Source: Molossus alvarezi
Lineage: Eukaryota > Chordata > Mammalia > Chiroptera > Molossidae
Direction of reading: 5' to 3'
DNA length: 64,000 nt
Assembly (NCBI GenBank): GCA_037176705.1
Contig: CM073887.1
Span: 28,027,501-28,091,500, forward strand
Numbering within the stretch: position 1 is the first letter of the stretch; every line of letters starts with the position of its first letter. A program made the translations under genes and the position numbers. This document shows positions 35,476 through 47,629 of the stretch, piece after piece. Under the pieces are notes generated by a model. The model searched no databases, was not told where the DNA came from, and worked only from the letters and a program-made list of their open reading frames with translations.

Positions 35476-35804
35476 CCAGTAGTCTAATTTTAAAACTTTT
35501 ATACTATAATTTTCAGTACCAGGATTAATATAGCTTTATGTGACCTGGTGGAGGTGTTAGGTGACGCTCTGGTGGTATTCGTTTTGCTGTATAGTCTATC
35601 AATCAGTATATCATATACCTTATGCTTATACAATGTTTTAAGTCAATTCTAACAGTAAACCTGGAAAAATCACTATAGCTAGATTCAGAAGAACTATAAT
35701 TACAATTCAAATTTGATTAGAGAGAATTTACTTGAACCCTGTTAAAAATATTTGTTTGTTTTTTTTCTGAGTTATAAGAAAAATTCCTGTTGAAGGTGAG
35801 AGTT

Positions 35805-35990
35805 TCTTAGAGTATATGGCTCTAGCATTTCTGAAATTAATCATCAGATTCCTGGGCCCTAACTTGAGATAATTCTGCAATAATTAAATGTTCTGTTTCA
35901 GTAGTTCTGAAGTGAGGCCCAGAAATCTGCATTTTCATTACATTCCCAGTGACTGTTTAACACCCTAAAGTTTGGGAGCAATTATTGTAT
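35805..35990. repeat. MER5-type hAT MITE relic
   Basis: 'cagattcctgggccctaac', 'cagtagttctgaagtgaggc' and 'agaaatctgcattttcatta' match MER5-like elements with eroded ends. Confidence 0.55.
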
Positions 35991-36037
35991 AGTTTCTGGA
36001 ATATCAAGAAAGCAATGAAGTACCTGGCAGATATGCT

Positions 36038-36407
36038 GTATTAGTTGGCTAGGGCAGCCATCACAAATTACATAGACTGGGTTGGCGTTCACAATAGAAT
36101 TGCATTTTCTCTCAATTCTGGAGGCTAGACTTTGGAGATCAAGTTGTTGGTGGATTTGGTTTCTCCTGAGTGAGACCTCTCTGCTGGGTCTGCCCAGGGT
36201 GCCCTCTCCTAGCTGGCCCTTCGTGTCAGTGTTATCAGCATCCTGATCTCCTTATAAGGGCACCAGTCATACTGAATTAGGGCCTGCGGTGATGACCACA
36301 TTTTAAATTAATCTCATCTTTAAAAATTCTGTCTCCAAATACAGTTACTGTAGAGGGTCAGGACTTCGACATATGTATTTTGGGGGACACAATTCAGCAC
36401 ATAATAC
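36038..36407 (-). repeat. MLT1A-type MaLR LTR
   Basis: 'gtattagttggctagggcag', 'ctctcaattctggaggctag', 'ataagggcaccagtcatact' and the end 'gggggacacaattcagcac' plus 'ataata' match a nearly complete antisense LTR. A Ves SINE landed just beyond its end. Confidence 0.82.
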
Positions 36408-36427
36408 CCACGGACCACACATCCCTT

Positions 36428-36656
36428 TTTATTTATTTATTTATTTATTTTTTTCTTTATTGATTTGAGAGAGAGAGGAAGGGAGAGGCAGAGAGAGATA
36501 GAAACATCGAAAAGAGATAACATCGATTGGCTGCTTCCTGCATGCCCCACACTGGGGATTTGGCCCACAACCTGGGCATGTGCTCTGACCGGGAATTGAA
36601 CTGGCGACCTCCTGGTGCATGGGTCAACGCTCAACCACTGAGCCACACCAGCCAGG
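36428..36656 (-). mobile_element. Ves SINE with (TTTA)n tail
   Basis: An antisense SINE with a (TTTA)n tail, 'tttctttattgatttgagag', 'cttcctgcatgccccacact' and the head end 'gagccacaccagccagg'. TSD 'ccacacatccctt' at 36415-36427 and 'ccacatatccctt' at 36657-36669. A 108-codon minus-strand open frame runs across it and is not a gene. Confidence 0.94.
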
Positions 36657-36669
36657 CCACATATCCCTT

Positions 36670-37219
36670 CTTGTTCAGAATAATCACAGGTTACGTCGGA
36701 TGTGCCAGGATTATTTCTATTAGAGCCTCTTTTTAATCTCAAGAGTGTTGCAATTTGGGCCATAAAGTGTGTGGACTCTCTATGTAAAGGTTACAAAGTT
36801 ACCTAATTAGAAGCAGGTATAGCTTTCTTATTTTTTCTTTCATCCCACTGGCATTTTGAGGACAATTCTTATAGTATAGAAAATATTAGAACAGCAGTTT
36901 TCAAAAGTTATATTAAGGCAGTTATGTTCTTAAATTGTATTACATTGAAAATTAAAAATCCAGGGAAGTAAATTAAAATGCTTAGGGTAGATTTTATCAC
37001 TCTCTGCATGTGTAATTTTGCTTGATTTTCTTTCTTTTACATATATATTTTTATAGCCAGTCTTTATACTGTTAATATGTAACTTAAATCAGGATTTTAA
37101 TGGTTTTGTTCAAAGGCTGCTGCAAACATTTGAAATGTCATTTCTATCCAGAAGTTATCAGTAAAAAAAATAAAATGGAGCAGTTCACCTTTCTGAAGCG
37201 GTGATAATTCAATTTAGAT
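36670..37219. other. Anonymous AT-rich DNA
   Basis: No supported feature was seen. Confidence 0.4.
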
Positions 37220-37565
37220 TACCTTAAGTCAATTAAATTCTCTGTCATAGTTTCTTCATCTGTAAAGCATGAGTCATAATACCAGCAAATTGTAAAGATG
37301 TCATCACATAAATGCTTAAAAGATCCCTCTGCCACCGTACCTAGCTCTTCTTCCCCGCTCATTTTCTTATTATCTCTCCACCAGCACAGGACATACTGCT
37401 TTTCTTATATTTCTCTTTTGTTCTAGCCATTGGGATGTTACTTTGAGGCAAAGGCACTGTGTTGGTATGTTATTTTGTTTGTTTGTTTGCTTTTTTTTAA
37501 TCCCTTGGACCCAACAAAATGATTGGCACATAGATAACAGTAAATGTTCATAGAGCCAAATAATA
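37220..37565 (+). repeat. MIR fragment followed by L2 3'-end fragment
   Basis: MIR-like 'gtttcttcatctgtaaagca' and 'ttgtaaagatgtcatcacat' at 37245-37320. Then L2-like 'aggcaaaggcactgtgttgg' and 'gattggcacatagataacag' with 'taaatgttca' to 37555. Confidence 0.5.
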
Positions 37566-38654
37566 TGTTAATGAAATAAGAATGAATAGATGAAGTTGAT
37601 AAAGGTAATTTTCTTCAAATTTCCTCCATTGTAGAGAATTACATATGTGATTATTGAAGGGCTTGAACATCTACTTGAGACTTTTCTAGCATGAGTAAAC
37701 CATACCTAAGCCATTCAAACATCAAATGCTTAATTGAGAAGTAGGTAATAAAAAGAGCAGAACTTTTCTTTCCTCATATTTCATCTGTCAGAGAGAAAAA
37801 AGTTAAATCTTGTTATTGGTACAAAAGCCTTTTACTTATGGGTCTGTGCTTGCATATTCCATATTCAAATTAAATGCTCATCTGAAAAATCGGCTTCATC
37901 TCATATTTCTTCTTAGAATCCTTGTAAAATAGATACACATGAACTCCAAGGTACATTTCTGGTTTTACCAAGAATCTGTAGAAGTTCTTCTTTCTTCTTG
38001 AGGATATGTTACGTGTTTTAACATTATGTCTAGTCTACTCTAAAATCACTCTGCACACTATGTGGGAGATGGTAACTGGGTATGCTACATCTTGACCTAG
38101 ATGGTAATTACATAATTATGCTAATATAGTAAATAGAGTAAAGGTTATAATTAAAATTGTTCTACTTTATGTATAGGATAACTCAATTTAAAAGTTTACA
38201 AAGTATACCTTAGTATCATTTGCATACTGAACTTAAAGAAAATAAAGAAACCTCAGAATACTTTGAAACTAAATACTTCTTGGGTTAGGAGGTACTTTGG
38301 AAAAGTATAAACAGTAATCATTAACTTTTTTTATACAAAATTTTACTTTTTTCTGGAAGACATTTATTAATGTCAATTTTTCTGTTCACATGTTTTAATT
38401 AACAAGCAAGTAATGATTAAACTATACCTTCCAAAATGAGCAGTTCCTCTGAGAGATTCTGTCTAGTAAAGGTCTGTCACACTTAAACTTCCATCTTGCC
38501 CATCTTATGTTCTACTCAAGTATTTATCTTCTATTTTGATAGGAAATTGATTAGATTTCTTTTAAAGTTTAGTCTCTGAGGTTCTCTGAACTGTAACAGA
38601 TGCAAATGTTCATAATTCTTTCCTTTGAACAAAAGTCTGCATATATCTCACTTG
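37566..38654. other. Anonymous AT-rich DNA
   Basis: No gene or confident repeat was seen. Confidence 0.4.
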
Positions 38655-38666
38655 ACTTCTTTAATT

Positions 38667-38892
38667 TTTTTTTAAGATTTTTTTTTCTTCTTTATTGTTT
38701 TAGAGAGAGAGGAAAGGAGAGGGAAATAGATATAGAAACATCGATGAGAGAGAGCATCGGTTGGCCACCTCCTGCATGCCTCCCACTGAAGATTTGGCCC
38801 ATAACCTTGGCATGTGCCCCGACCAGGAATCGAACTGGCGACCTCTTGCTGCGTGGGTCGACACTCAACCACTGAGTCTCACTGGCGGGGCA
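38667..38892 (-). mobile_element. Ves SINE
   Basis: An antisense SINE with 'cttctttattgttttagaga', 'cacctcctgcatgcctccca' and the head end 'ccactgagtctcactggcgg'. TSD 'acttctttaatt' at 38655-38666 and 'acttatttaatt' at 38893-38904. Confidence 0.93.
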
Positions 38893-38904
38893 ACTTATTT
38901 AATT

Positions 38905-40820
38905 GTTTTTAAGCATCTTACATTTTTGTTGAATACAAAAAATAGCATTTACAATAAAAACTGGAATGTTCAGCTTGGATAGATAAAAAGTGATTTTCAA
39001 TAAGAAAGACAAACAAACTACTGAATATTTTCTATATAGAACATTTATTGAAAGAAAAGTTTATTTTGAACTTTCTCTAAACACACAGGGAGCAAAAGGC
39101 ATGTAGAGCAAAATGAATAACTATAGGGAGCTGGAAAGGAAGTTGTTTATATCTTTAGAAAGTTTTTTAAATGATTCATTTTGAAAATTGATTTCATAGT
39201 GGTGCATTAGTAAAGGAAGCATAGATACACATTTGTTGATTTGAAGGGAAAATTATTTGTCATTTCAAGAAAAAGAGTTTAGACGTGAATTCATTGGATC
39301 TTCCAAAATTTATTTCCAAGGGATTTATATTCGGTATAATCATTTTGTGAGGTTAAGAAACCCTGGGTCACCATTAGGATGCTCTTCCAATACATATTTT
39401 AACACCTTTTCTTAGCTTTCTTCAAGACTTGTAAGAGATACACAAAGCTGACATTTGTTTACTTAAATAACTCATTGATTTTTGTCACTTTTCTCTGCCT
39501 CTGTAGCTTTTCTTGGGATAAAATTTTCTTATGATTTACTTGGTTGGGCTGAATTTGACTTTATTTGTTAGCAATTTTTCTCTAAAATATCTTTGACGAA
39601 AAAGGTTGTTGAGAAAAGATGCATTTGTTATATACTATCGACAGAAACAACTCCATTGTAATAAAACAGAAACAAAGGAGTTGTTTGCTCAATGAGGAAT
39701 ATCTATTGATGCGTGCCATTTGGCATTAAAGGGAGAGTTAATTACTCTTCATGAACTTGCTTTATTAGCTGAAATACCTAACTAATGTAGTTATGAAAAG
39801 ACATTAGACACATTTGAAATTCAAATGATATAAAACCAAACACCATTTATTCAACCCAAGTCATCAATTGTTCACAGAATTTCAAATTACTGTAGCTGTG
39901 TGTAGCAGATGGAGAAGTTAAATTTGCTCAACAGCTTTCCTGTGTGTTCTAGGAAGCCTGACTGCTGGTGTGTTTTGTAAACTACAGCAGTCCCATGTGA
40001 CTCACTGGACAATAGCCAAAGGAAATGAAATTTTTGTTTAGTACAAAAAGTTATCTAAAATGAAAAACCCAGTTTTATTACTGGTGTGTGTGTTTTTTAA
40101 CGGTGTGCAAGGTCCGAAGTCCTTTCCACATGTTTACGATTCTTGAGTCCTTTCCCTCAATTTTAAGGTATATTAACTAATTCTGAGCAATAAAAGGAAC
40201 CACAATCACATTTCTTCCAAAAAATTTAATTCTGGTTTTCTTGAGAATTAAACAGTTCTGATAAATCACAAATTGATTTTCCCTTTATCATCGTATCATA
40301 TATATGTACGTGTGTGTGTGTATTTGTATGTGTATATGTATGTATATCCAACACAGCTATAATATTTTGAGAAAACAGTATAACCACTGAAGAATTTCTG
40401 AAATATATTTTACCTTATTAAAGATAATCACATTGTTTTACTTTGCTTTCTTACAATTCTGAGTCATCATGAGAAGGTTCTAGTAATGGCCAAAATGTCC
40501 ATGAACAGCAACATTTTTGACGGTTCTCCTTTTTTCTTAGAATTCACACATTGCTCTTGTGTTGAAAGTACATAGCTCTTCTGAGCTGTTGACTTTAAAT
40601 CAGCCTAACATAGTTTCATAAACATCTTAAGTCTGATACCCTGAGAGGACTTCTAGTTCTAGCCTTAGTCAAGAGTCAACTTAAAGTACTACAAATGAGT
40701 GAGAGTCTCCTCATCTCCAAACACCCACAGGGGAATTAGATTTTATGGCAATTCAGTGCATCATATATTGTTTAAGAACATTTCCATCAGGCTCTGTTAC
40801 CTTTCTCTCATTTAAATTTC
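38905..40820. other. Mostly unique AT-rich DNA
   Basis: No gene was seen. A TATG/TGTG simple stretch lies at 40300-40350. The stretch 39560-39800 is homeobox-site-rich and repeat-free. Confidence 0.4.
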
Positions 40821-40979
40821 TGTACAGAAAGCAGGTCAGATTTACCACATACAATGAAAGTGGCGTGGGTCTACTTACAGAAAACAAGTTGAGTGTAAAG
40901 ATATAAATAGTCAAAAATGACTTTATTGTTTGTTTAGTTTTGGCCTGAGCAACTCGGTGATGAGCAAGAGCCATTTCCT
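40821..40979 (+). repeat. Copy B of the segment also found at 18.8 kb
   Basis: From 'tgtacagaaagcaggtcag' to 'gagccatttcct'; same orientation as copy A and about 90% identical by eye. Upstream flanks differ completely from those of copy A. No TSD or poly(A) tail is visible. The 73-codon minus-strand open frame across it is incidental. Confidence 0.9.
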
Positions 40980-41801
40980 GACAGATGCCGTGAAGCAGAA
41001 CTGGACTCTGAACAAAAATACTAACATCTGTCCATTAAAGTTTTCACCATCTATCAGCTTCACCCATTATTCTTTTATTGCCCCCAAAGTTTTGGGGTGT
41101 TCTTATCTACTCCTTTAACACATATATATTAGAAATATCTGTTTCTCAAAGAAAAAAAATATGCTGCTGGTATTTTAATTGGAATTATATTATATAATTT
41201 GTAATATTTGATATTTTTTATTGTACTTGCTGGAATGTTGTTTAATCCGCTTGCTAAAAGAAAAAGGAAAGGAAAGAAAATAAATCTTCTGGTTTAATTT
41301 TTTAAAGTAATATTTGTTTCTTTTTTAAATTTATTAATTTTGCTCTCAATCTTTAATCTTTCTTTTCTCATATCTTTCTTAGGCTTAATCCCAGTTTTTT
41401 GAAACTATTTTAATTTATTTATATTTATTCTTATATATTTATAAACAAAAACTTTTAAAAAGATAAATTTGCCTCTAAATTGAGCCTGGTCACTACCCTG
41501 ACATTTTCTTTGTAATTTTATGCTTATCACAATTTTCAAAAAAATTGTATTCATAAGCTTTGCTTCCTCATCAACCAAATATATTTTTAAGAAAATGTAT
41601 TTTACATGTATATGAACATCTACTTTATTATATTGTTAAAATATTATAATTTCTGATGTGGGGAATATTTTGTGGCATTCTTAATGGCTTAATAGCTGAG
41701 TGACTTCTTAACACATATTTGGCATATGCTTCATATGTACTCTTAATAAGTACAGAGCTCATTTTTTTTCTTTTCTTATTTTTGTTAACCTCTATTTATA
41801 C
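40980..41801. other. Very AT-rich anonymous DNA
   Basis: No gene was seen. Several T-rich and A-rich stretches occur, including (AAAGG)-like bases near 41260-41280. Confidence 0.4.
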
Positions 41802-41901
41802 TTTTTTTTTTTTTGAGAGTACGTGCCCTTAGCGGGAACTGAACCCCGATCTCTCTGGTCCACGGGCCAATGCTCTAACCGCTGAGCCAAACCGGCCAGT
41901 C
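41802..41901 (-). mobile_element. Ves SINE head fragment joined to poly(T)
   Basis: Only the tRNA-like head ('agtacgtgcccttagcggga' through 'gctgagccaaaccggccagt') is present, directly attached to a 14-base T run (the tail side). The CT-rich body and the 'cctcgggtgagga' part are missing. This is either an internal deletion or a retroposed head-only transcript. Confidence 0.85.
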
Positions 41902-42498
41902 ATTTTTTTTTTCTGAATTTCATCTTCATCATCATAAAACATTGTATACTCTGTTGCTTTCACTTTCTGTTTTTTTCCCCCCGATATTGGAAAAACAGCC
42001 CCACTTTTTAAAAATTTTATACCATAACAATTGCATTTTTGTAAATATCTCCTTTTATAACTGACAGTTTTATTGTACATGTATATTTAATAGTATGTAG
42101 GAAAGGATTAATGTTTTATGACTATTTATAGGTATTATTCTTCTTTCACATACATTGCTTTCTAAAACCATTTGTAAAAGTTAAGCAATTTCTTTCCCAG
42201 AGCTTTAAACTTCTTAGCTTATAGTAGGGCAGAGTTACATTGGAAAAATGCATTTGTTCACAGGTTTATCATAATTATATTTATTGTGAAAAAGTGATTA
42301 TCACGTTCATAAAGTTGCATTTTACTAAGGATTTTATCAGAATGTCTGTAAAAAAAGAAAATTAGTCCATAGTTAGGAACACTGTAGATGATGTTTAAGG
42401 AGACTGTAACAAGTCACTTTTCAGTTGACTTTCTCATAAGTTTTGGTATCTATTCTTTCCTAAGTGGAAAGACAATAACAATTCTTCCACACTATGTG
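41902..42498. other. Anonymous AT-rich DNA
   Basis: No supported feature was seen. Confidence 0.4.
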
Positions 42499-42510
42499 AA
42501 TTATATAAAG

Positions 42511-42699
42511 CTCGATCCCGGCCTGTGTGGCTCAGTAGACTGAGCATCATTCCATGGACTGAGAGATCCCAGTTCAGTTCCTGGTCAGGGCACATGAGCA
42601 GGGTGCTGCTAGATCCCCAGCAGGAGGCGCTTTTCTCTCACATTGATATTTCTATCTCCCTTCTCTTTCTAAAGACATCAATAAAAGCATATTTTTTAA
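42511..42699 (+). mobile_element. Ves SINE
   Basis: A sense SINE with 'ggcctgtgtggctcagtaga', 'agttcctggtcagggcacat', a shortened CT stretch and 'acatcaataaaagc'. TSD 'aattatataaag' at 42499-42510 and 'aattatgtagaa' at 42700-42711, partly matching. Confidence 0.9.
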
Positions 42700-42711
42700 A
42701 ATTATGTAGAA

Positions 42712-44786
42712 CTTGAATAATAATGGTCAAAAAAGATTATTTCTATGAATACATAAGAACAAATCAAAGAAAGTAGATCACTCTGCTGGCAGTCCCTGAT
42801 ATTACTGATCCTTGTCTGCTTTAATAGTCTGCATCACCTGCTGTGCTGATATTAAAGAAACATATAATCAGGGGAAATGCAAGGTGAAAGTCTGATCAAT
42901 TCACTTTTATAATTCTCAATATATACTGAGTTTGTGCACTTAGATTTTAATGAACGTCACAATACATGACAGTAAGAAATGTCAGGGAGAAGGACATCAG
43001 AGCACCAGTGTCCGGAAATCAATAGTATTTGTGCTATGACAGCTTCATGTGTCTACTATAGGTGTGGCCATACCAGAGTAACACTCAGTTTTTTCTCAGT
43101 TATTTATTAACACATTAAACACTGACTAGCAAGTTGTATGGGCAATATACCCTAGTTTTTAGTGCAAATGTGGACCAGGGAGAAGAGGATTTCCTGTCAC
43201 TTTTCATGAGTAATATTGTAAGATTCCACAGAGGTAATGGGGTTTCAAGACTTGTTTACAGGGAAAGAAAAGTCTCCTTGATAAAGAAAAATGGTTCTAG
43301 ACATTAGAATATAGCACTGAAAAAGATTGTTAACATTTATAAAATAGGGTCTCATAGAAGGTTATGTTCTGAGTAAAATTAATAGTTTAGCTTCATTACA
43401 AAGTATAGCAGAAGCAAATCTGTCTTAGGGGACACAAAAATGTAATCAAGAACCCTATAATCACCATTGAGGACTGAGATCAAAACCACAAGCCATTGTT
43501 GAAGGTCATTATGCATGTGTGTTCTTCACACAAAACACAGAAAATGTAAAGGGACACTCCTTTGACAAGGAGAATAAAGTAAATAATAAGATCTTCCATT
43601 TTTATAACTCTGTAATTACAAATACTCCAGCTGTTAATGTCTAAATGTTTCAAAAACCTTTTGACATGCTATTTATCAACAGACTCTGTTCAACAAAGAA
43701 ATCTTGCATTTGATTGCAAATCATAATAGAAACATTAACTTTCATAATTTATCATTTATACAGAAAAAGCCTTTCTGTGACTTGTTTTAAATTAATGAGT
43801 GACTTGCATTAAATAATGCATCTTTTAATTTGCATAGTTCTTTATATTTGTCAAAGTGTTTTCCCATGCTTTATTTCATGTGACATTATTCGTAGTAACT
43901 TCCTAAATAATTTTCTCATATTCCTGCACCATTACATTTTGGTTTCCATGGATTTTAAACTAGAGTTAGGGCCACTAGACAGCTTTGAAAATGCCACTCT
44001 TACACAGACAGACCATATGATTATTTTGTTTTGCTATACTTTGCTTTTCCCAGTGAAGCAGACAGGGAGAATGAATGTTAACTGTCTTAATGGTCAATGT
44101 GTATCACTACATAATCGAGTTGTAGCTCACAAATGGTAATAACCAGGAAAATGGTCAAAACAATCAAATTAATTATTTCTAAATTCAATTCAAAAGCCAG
44201 CTCTTATGGATTTTCAGGATAATTTCATAGATGAAAATGTCTTTTTCCACTCCTATCTGTCTTTGGAGGCAATCCCAAATGCCACTTTCTTCCCCATTCC
44301 CTAGTGCTACCTATAGTACTCTGGGTAAATCTGCATGTAAAAGTTGCTGGTTCTGTAGGGAATAATTGTGCAACACTTTCTTCTTTCTTTGTTGGTTTGG
44401 ATCCAAATGAGAGACAGTTTTTTTGTTAATATTTATTCTCCTCTTCTTCAGTAAGAGAACCTCGAGGGTTTAACTAGGCACCTGACTTCCTAAAATAATA
44501 ACTACATTGTTCAGTCTCCCTCTGAGCAACTAGGTGTGGCAGTGATTTAAGTTCTGCCAGTGGTTTATAAGCAGAAATATTTTTACAAGAAGGAAGCCTA
44601 GGTTTTCTTCCCCATTTGTCCTTGCTCCTGGCTGGAATGGAGGTGGAATGGCTGGATCTGAATCATAGAAAGAACCTGCATTCCTGAGGCCATCATAACA
44701 CTGAACTAGGAGTTCTAGACCAGAGTTGTACTGTTGTTGTTTGTCTTTCCTGAGTGAAGAAATATCCGCCTTGCTTAAGCCACTCT
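42712..44786. other. Mostly unique AT-rich DNA
   Basis: No gene was supported. A 107-codon plus-strand open frame at 43816-44139 has no recognised domain. The part at 44530-44785 may be an old repeat. Confidence 0.4.
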
Positions 44787-45157
44787 GTGTTAGTTTGCCA
44801 GGGCAGCACAAGATACCACAGACTGTGGTTTAAACAACAGAAATGTATTTTCTCACGATTCTGGAGGCTGAAAGTTTGATGTTAACGTGTTGGCAGGGTT
44901 GATTTCTCCCGAGGCCTCGCGCCCTGGTTTGTAGATAGCTATCTTCTCTGTCTTCATTGTTTTCCACTGTGCATGTCAGTTCCCTTTGTAAGTACACTCT
45001 CCTATTGGATCAGGGCCCACCCATATGACCTAACTTTTTTTTAATTACCTTTTTAAAGGCCCTTTCTCCAAATGCAGTCACATTCTGAGTACTGGGGGTT
45101 AGGACTTTAACATATGAAACATGAATTTTGGCAGGACACTATTTAGCCTATAACACA
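44787..45157 (-). repeat. MLT1A-type MaLR LTR
   Basis: 'tgttagtttgccagggcagc', 'ttctcacgattctggaggct', 'gttgatttctcccgaggcct' and the end 'gacactatttagcctataac' match a nearly complete antisense LTR. Confidence 0.82.
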
Positions 45158-45989
45158 TTCTTTTTTTTTGTCCTTATTTGTAGCCAGACGTATTTCTATC
45201 TGATACAACATAAGGAACATTCAAATGTAACTCCTGATGGAAGCTGGATCATCAGATGACCTCCCTTAGATGTGTGGACATAGTAGGCTTCCTAAAATTT
45301 TCTCCTCAGTAACACTGACATCTCACCCAGTCTCAGGTACACACCTCCCCCTGACAGAGAAAACCTTTTCCGTGACACTTACTGCAGGACAGAGAGAGAA
45401 CAGAACGTGTGCATCCTGTGTTCCAAGGAGGAGATCAGACCCAGAAGGTACTAAACCATATGTGTGCAGTTTCTTTTTTCAAACTCCCCAATCAGGTTAT
45501 TCAATTACCCTGACCCCCTGAAGATAAATGATGAGAGAATGGAGGCTCAAACTGGAGGTCTGTAATTAAAAATTCTCCACATGGAAACAGGAAGTAGGAG
45601 GAAATGACTTTCTCCCTATAGTAATGCTGAATAAACTACTTTTCATGCATCTGCTATTACTGATATTTTTTTTCATGTTATTTTGAATTTAATTTTTTTT
45701 TATTAAAGGCTGATAACTTATTGCAAGCCACAAGTCTTGAGTGTGTGACATATACATTTATTACAGTTGTTGTTAATTATTCAAACTGTCTATTTTAGGA
45801 GAGATTTTTTTCCCCTAGGTAATTTTTGAAGATTGCTATTTGAGAAACAGTAATTTTTGTTATATCTGAGATGGTATATTAGAGGAGTAAATCGCCATAC
45901 ATAGGAAAGAGAACATACCATTGAGAAAATATTGAAACTACTTGAAATGACGTCCTTTTAATATTTAGTTTATTGGTTGGCAAGGACCT
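45158..45989. other. Anonymous DNA
   Basis: No gene was seen. The 83-codon plus-strand open frame at 45270-45521 lies in a slightly GC-richer patch and shows no domain. Confidence 0.35.
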
Positions 45990-46200
45990 GAGTTTGGCAA
46001 ACTATGGTTTATGTGCCAGATTCAGCCCTCTGTCTGTTTTTGCAAATAGTGTTCTTTAAACACATTGTTTATATAATGTCTATGGCTACTTTGTGCTAAA
46101 ACACCAAACTTAAGTCATTATGAAAAAGATTGTGTTGTCTGCAAATTCTAAAATATTTACTGTATGGTCCTTCTTCAAAATATCTGTTGATCTGGGCATA
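45990..46200 (-). repeat. Charlie-like non-autonomous hAT relic
   Basis: 'gagtttggcaaactatggtt', 'gtgccagattcagccctctg', 'atggctactttgtgctaaaa' and 'aatatttactgtatggtcct' are the antisense order of the same family as the element at 23.5 kb. Confidence 0.65.
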
Positions 46201-47629
46201 GAAGAAAGTCATAGGAACTACTTTAAATTTATCCATTAGTTTGCCTCTCAAGTATTACATTATCATTTTAATTGGTTTTATATAATTTAGTTATTCATAG
46301 ATAATTTTGGTGGATTAATTCATATATAAACTAATTAAGTCTACATTTCTTCACAAACTGAGGATTTGTTCCTTATATGTAAAATGTTTAGCTGTGCTTA
46401 GAAAATTATGAGACTACATCTTCATCTAGACTAAGAACCAATATTCTCGTTAGGATACAATTAGATCATTTTATTTCTAGTGCATCCTAATGAGAAAAAA
46501 AGTGGGTTAATAATTTTAGAAATAGATTTAACAGGGTAGCTAGTGACATTTTTTCTCAGTGTACTAATGCTCAAGGATACTTATTTAATAACATGTCTCA
46601 GTTTCATTAACGTCAAATACAAGTTAATTCTCAGATAACTACCTTTTAAATATATGCAAATAAGCTGATTGTTTCCAAGTGCACAATAATAAAAATAAAT
46701 CCCTGAAATAATTTAATCTAGGTTACCCAGATTTGTTTTCTAGGAAATTAAAGTTTTTAATTTCTCAAAATCTATTCAGAGCCCGATTATGGAAGATAAG
46801 CCTTTAGTTTTAGCTCAGAAATCTGAATAAAACTTCTTATTGAATGCTACTTATTTTGAGAAAGCTGGGCTTTACTTTTGTACTCGAAAGGATGACCCTC
46901 CCACGGGACTGGGCGAACATTTTCAATTACAGATATGCAACTTTTTCTCTCTCCCCTGAAAATAGTCTGTAGTGTGTTTCATGGTAATTATAGGATGAGT
47001 ATGGATTAAATATGATTGTAAGTGTCATTTACATTTACCACAGTAGGATACAATTTATGGGCTTGCAATAACAGAAATACTTATGTTTATGCATATGAAA
47101 GATAATGTTAAGCCTCTGAAATTGGAATCCTGGAGAGCTATAAGAATTTATTATTATCTCACACTAAAACAGTTACTTACTGTTCCTATTATTGCTGGTA
47201 GTTTTCCATAGTAACCACTACCTGAATGCAATTTAATTACATTATTTAGCAATGTAAATTAAATGAAGTTAATCCAGAATGGGCTGTTTATAGAAGGATA
47301 TTATACTACCATATATCAATTAATACTTATTAAAAGTAATTTTTTAAGTCTAAGAGTGCTACAAGAAACTATATTACTGGGAAAAAAATTATAATTTTAA
47401 TAAAGAAAATAATGTAGTGTTGTATCGATTTTTTTAAATGCTATATTTAGGTAGAATAAGATACATTTTATAGATCAATTGGTTTTATATTATCTAATTT
47501 CCCTATAGGCTATTATATTTTTACTTAGATTGTGTTGATACATCTATTTAAGAAATGAGTATATAACCTTTAAATCTACTAATTTCACTTGTGGGAATTA
47601 TGGAAGGATGCCCATCATAGATTATTTAT
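46201..47629. other. Unique AT-rich DNA; enhancer-like stretch
   Basis: No repeat was recognised. The stretch 46890-47290 contains dense TAATTA-type and octamer-like sites (see findings). Confidence 0.4.

Noticed and set aside
36437..36763. 108-codon minus-strand open frame
   Set aside because: It is the Ves SINE read through with flanking DNA. Similar frames occur in other Ves copies.
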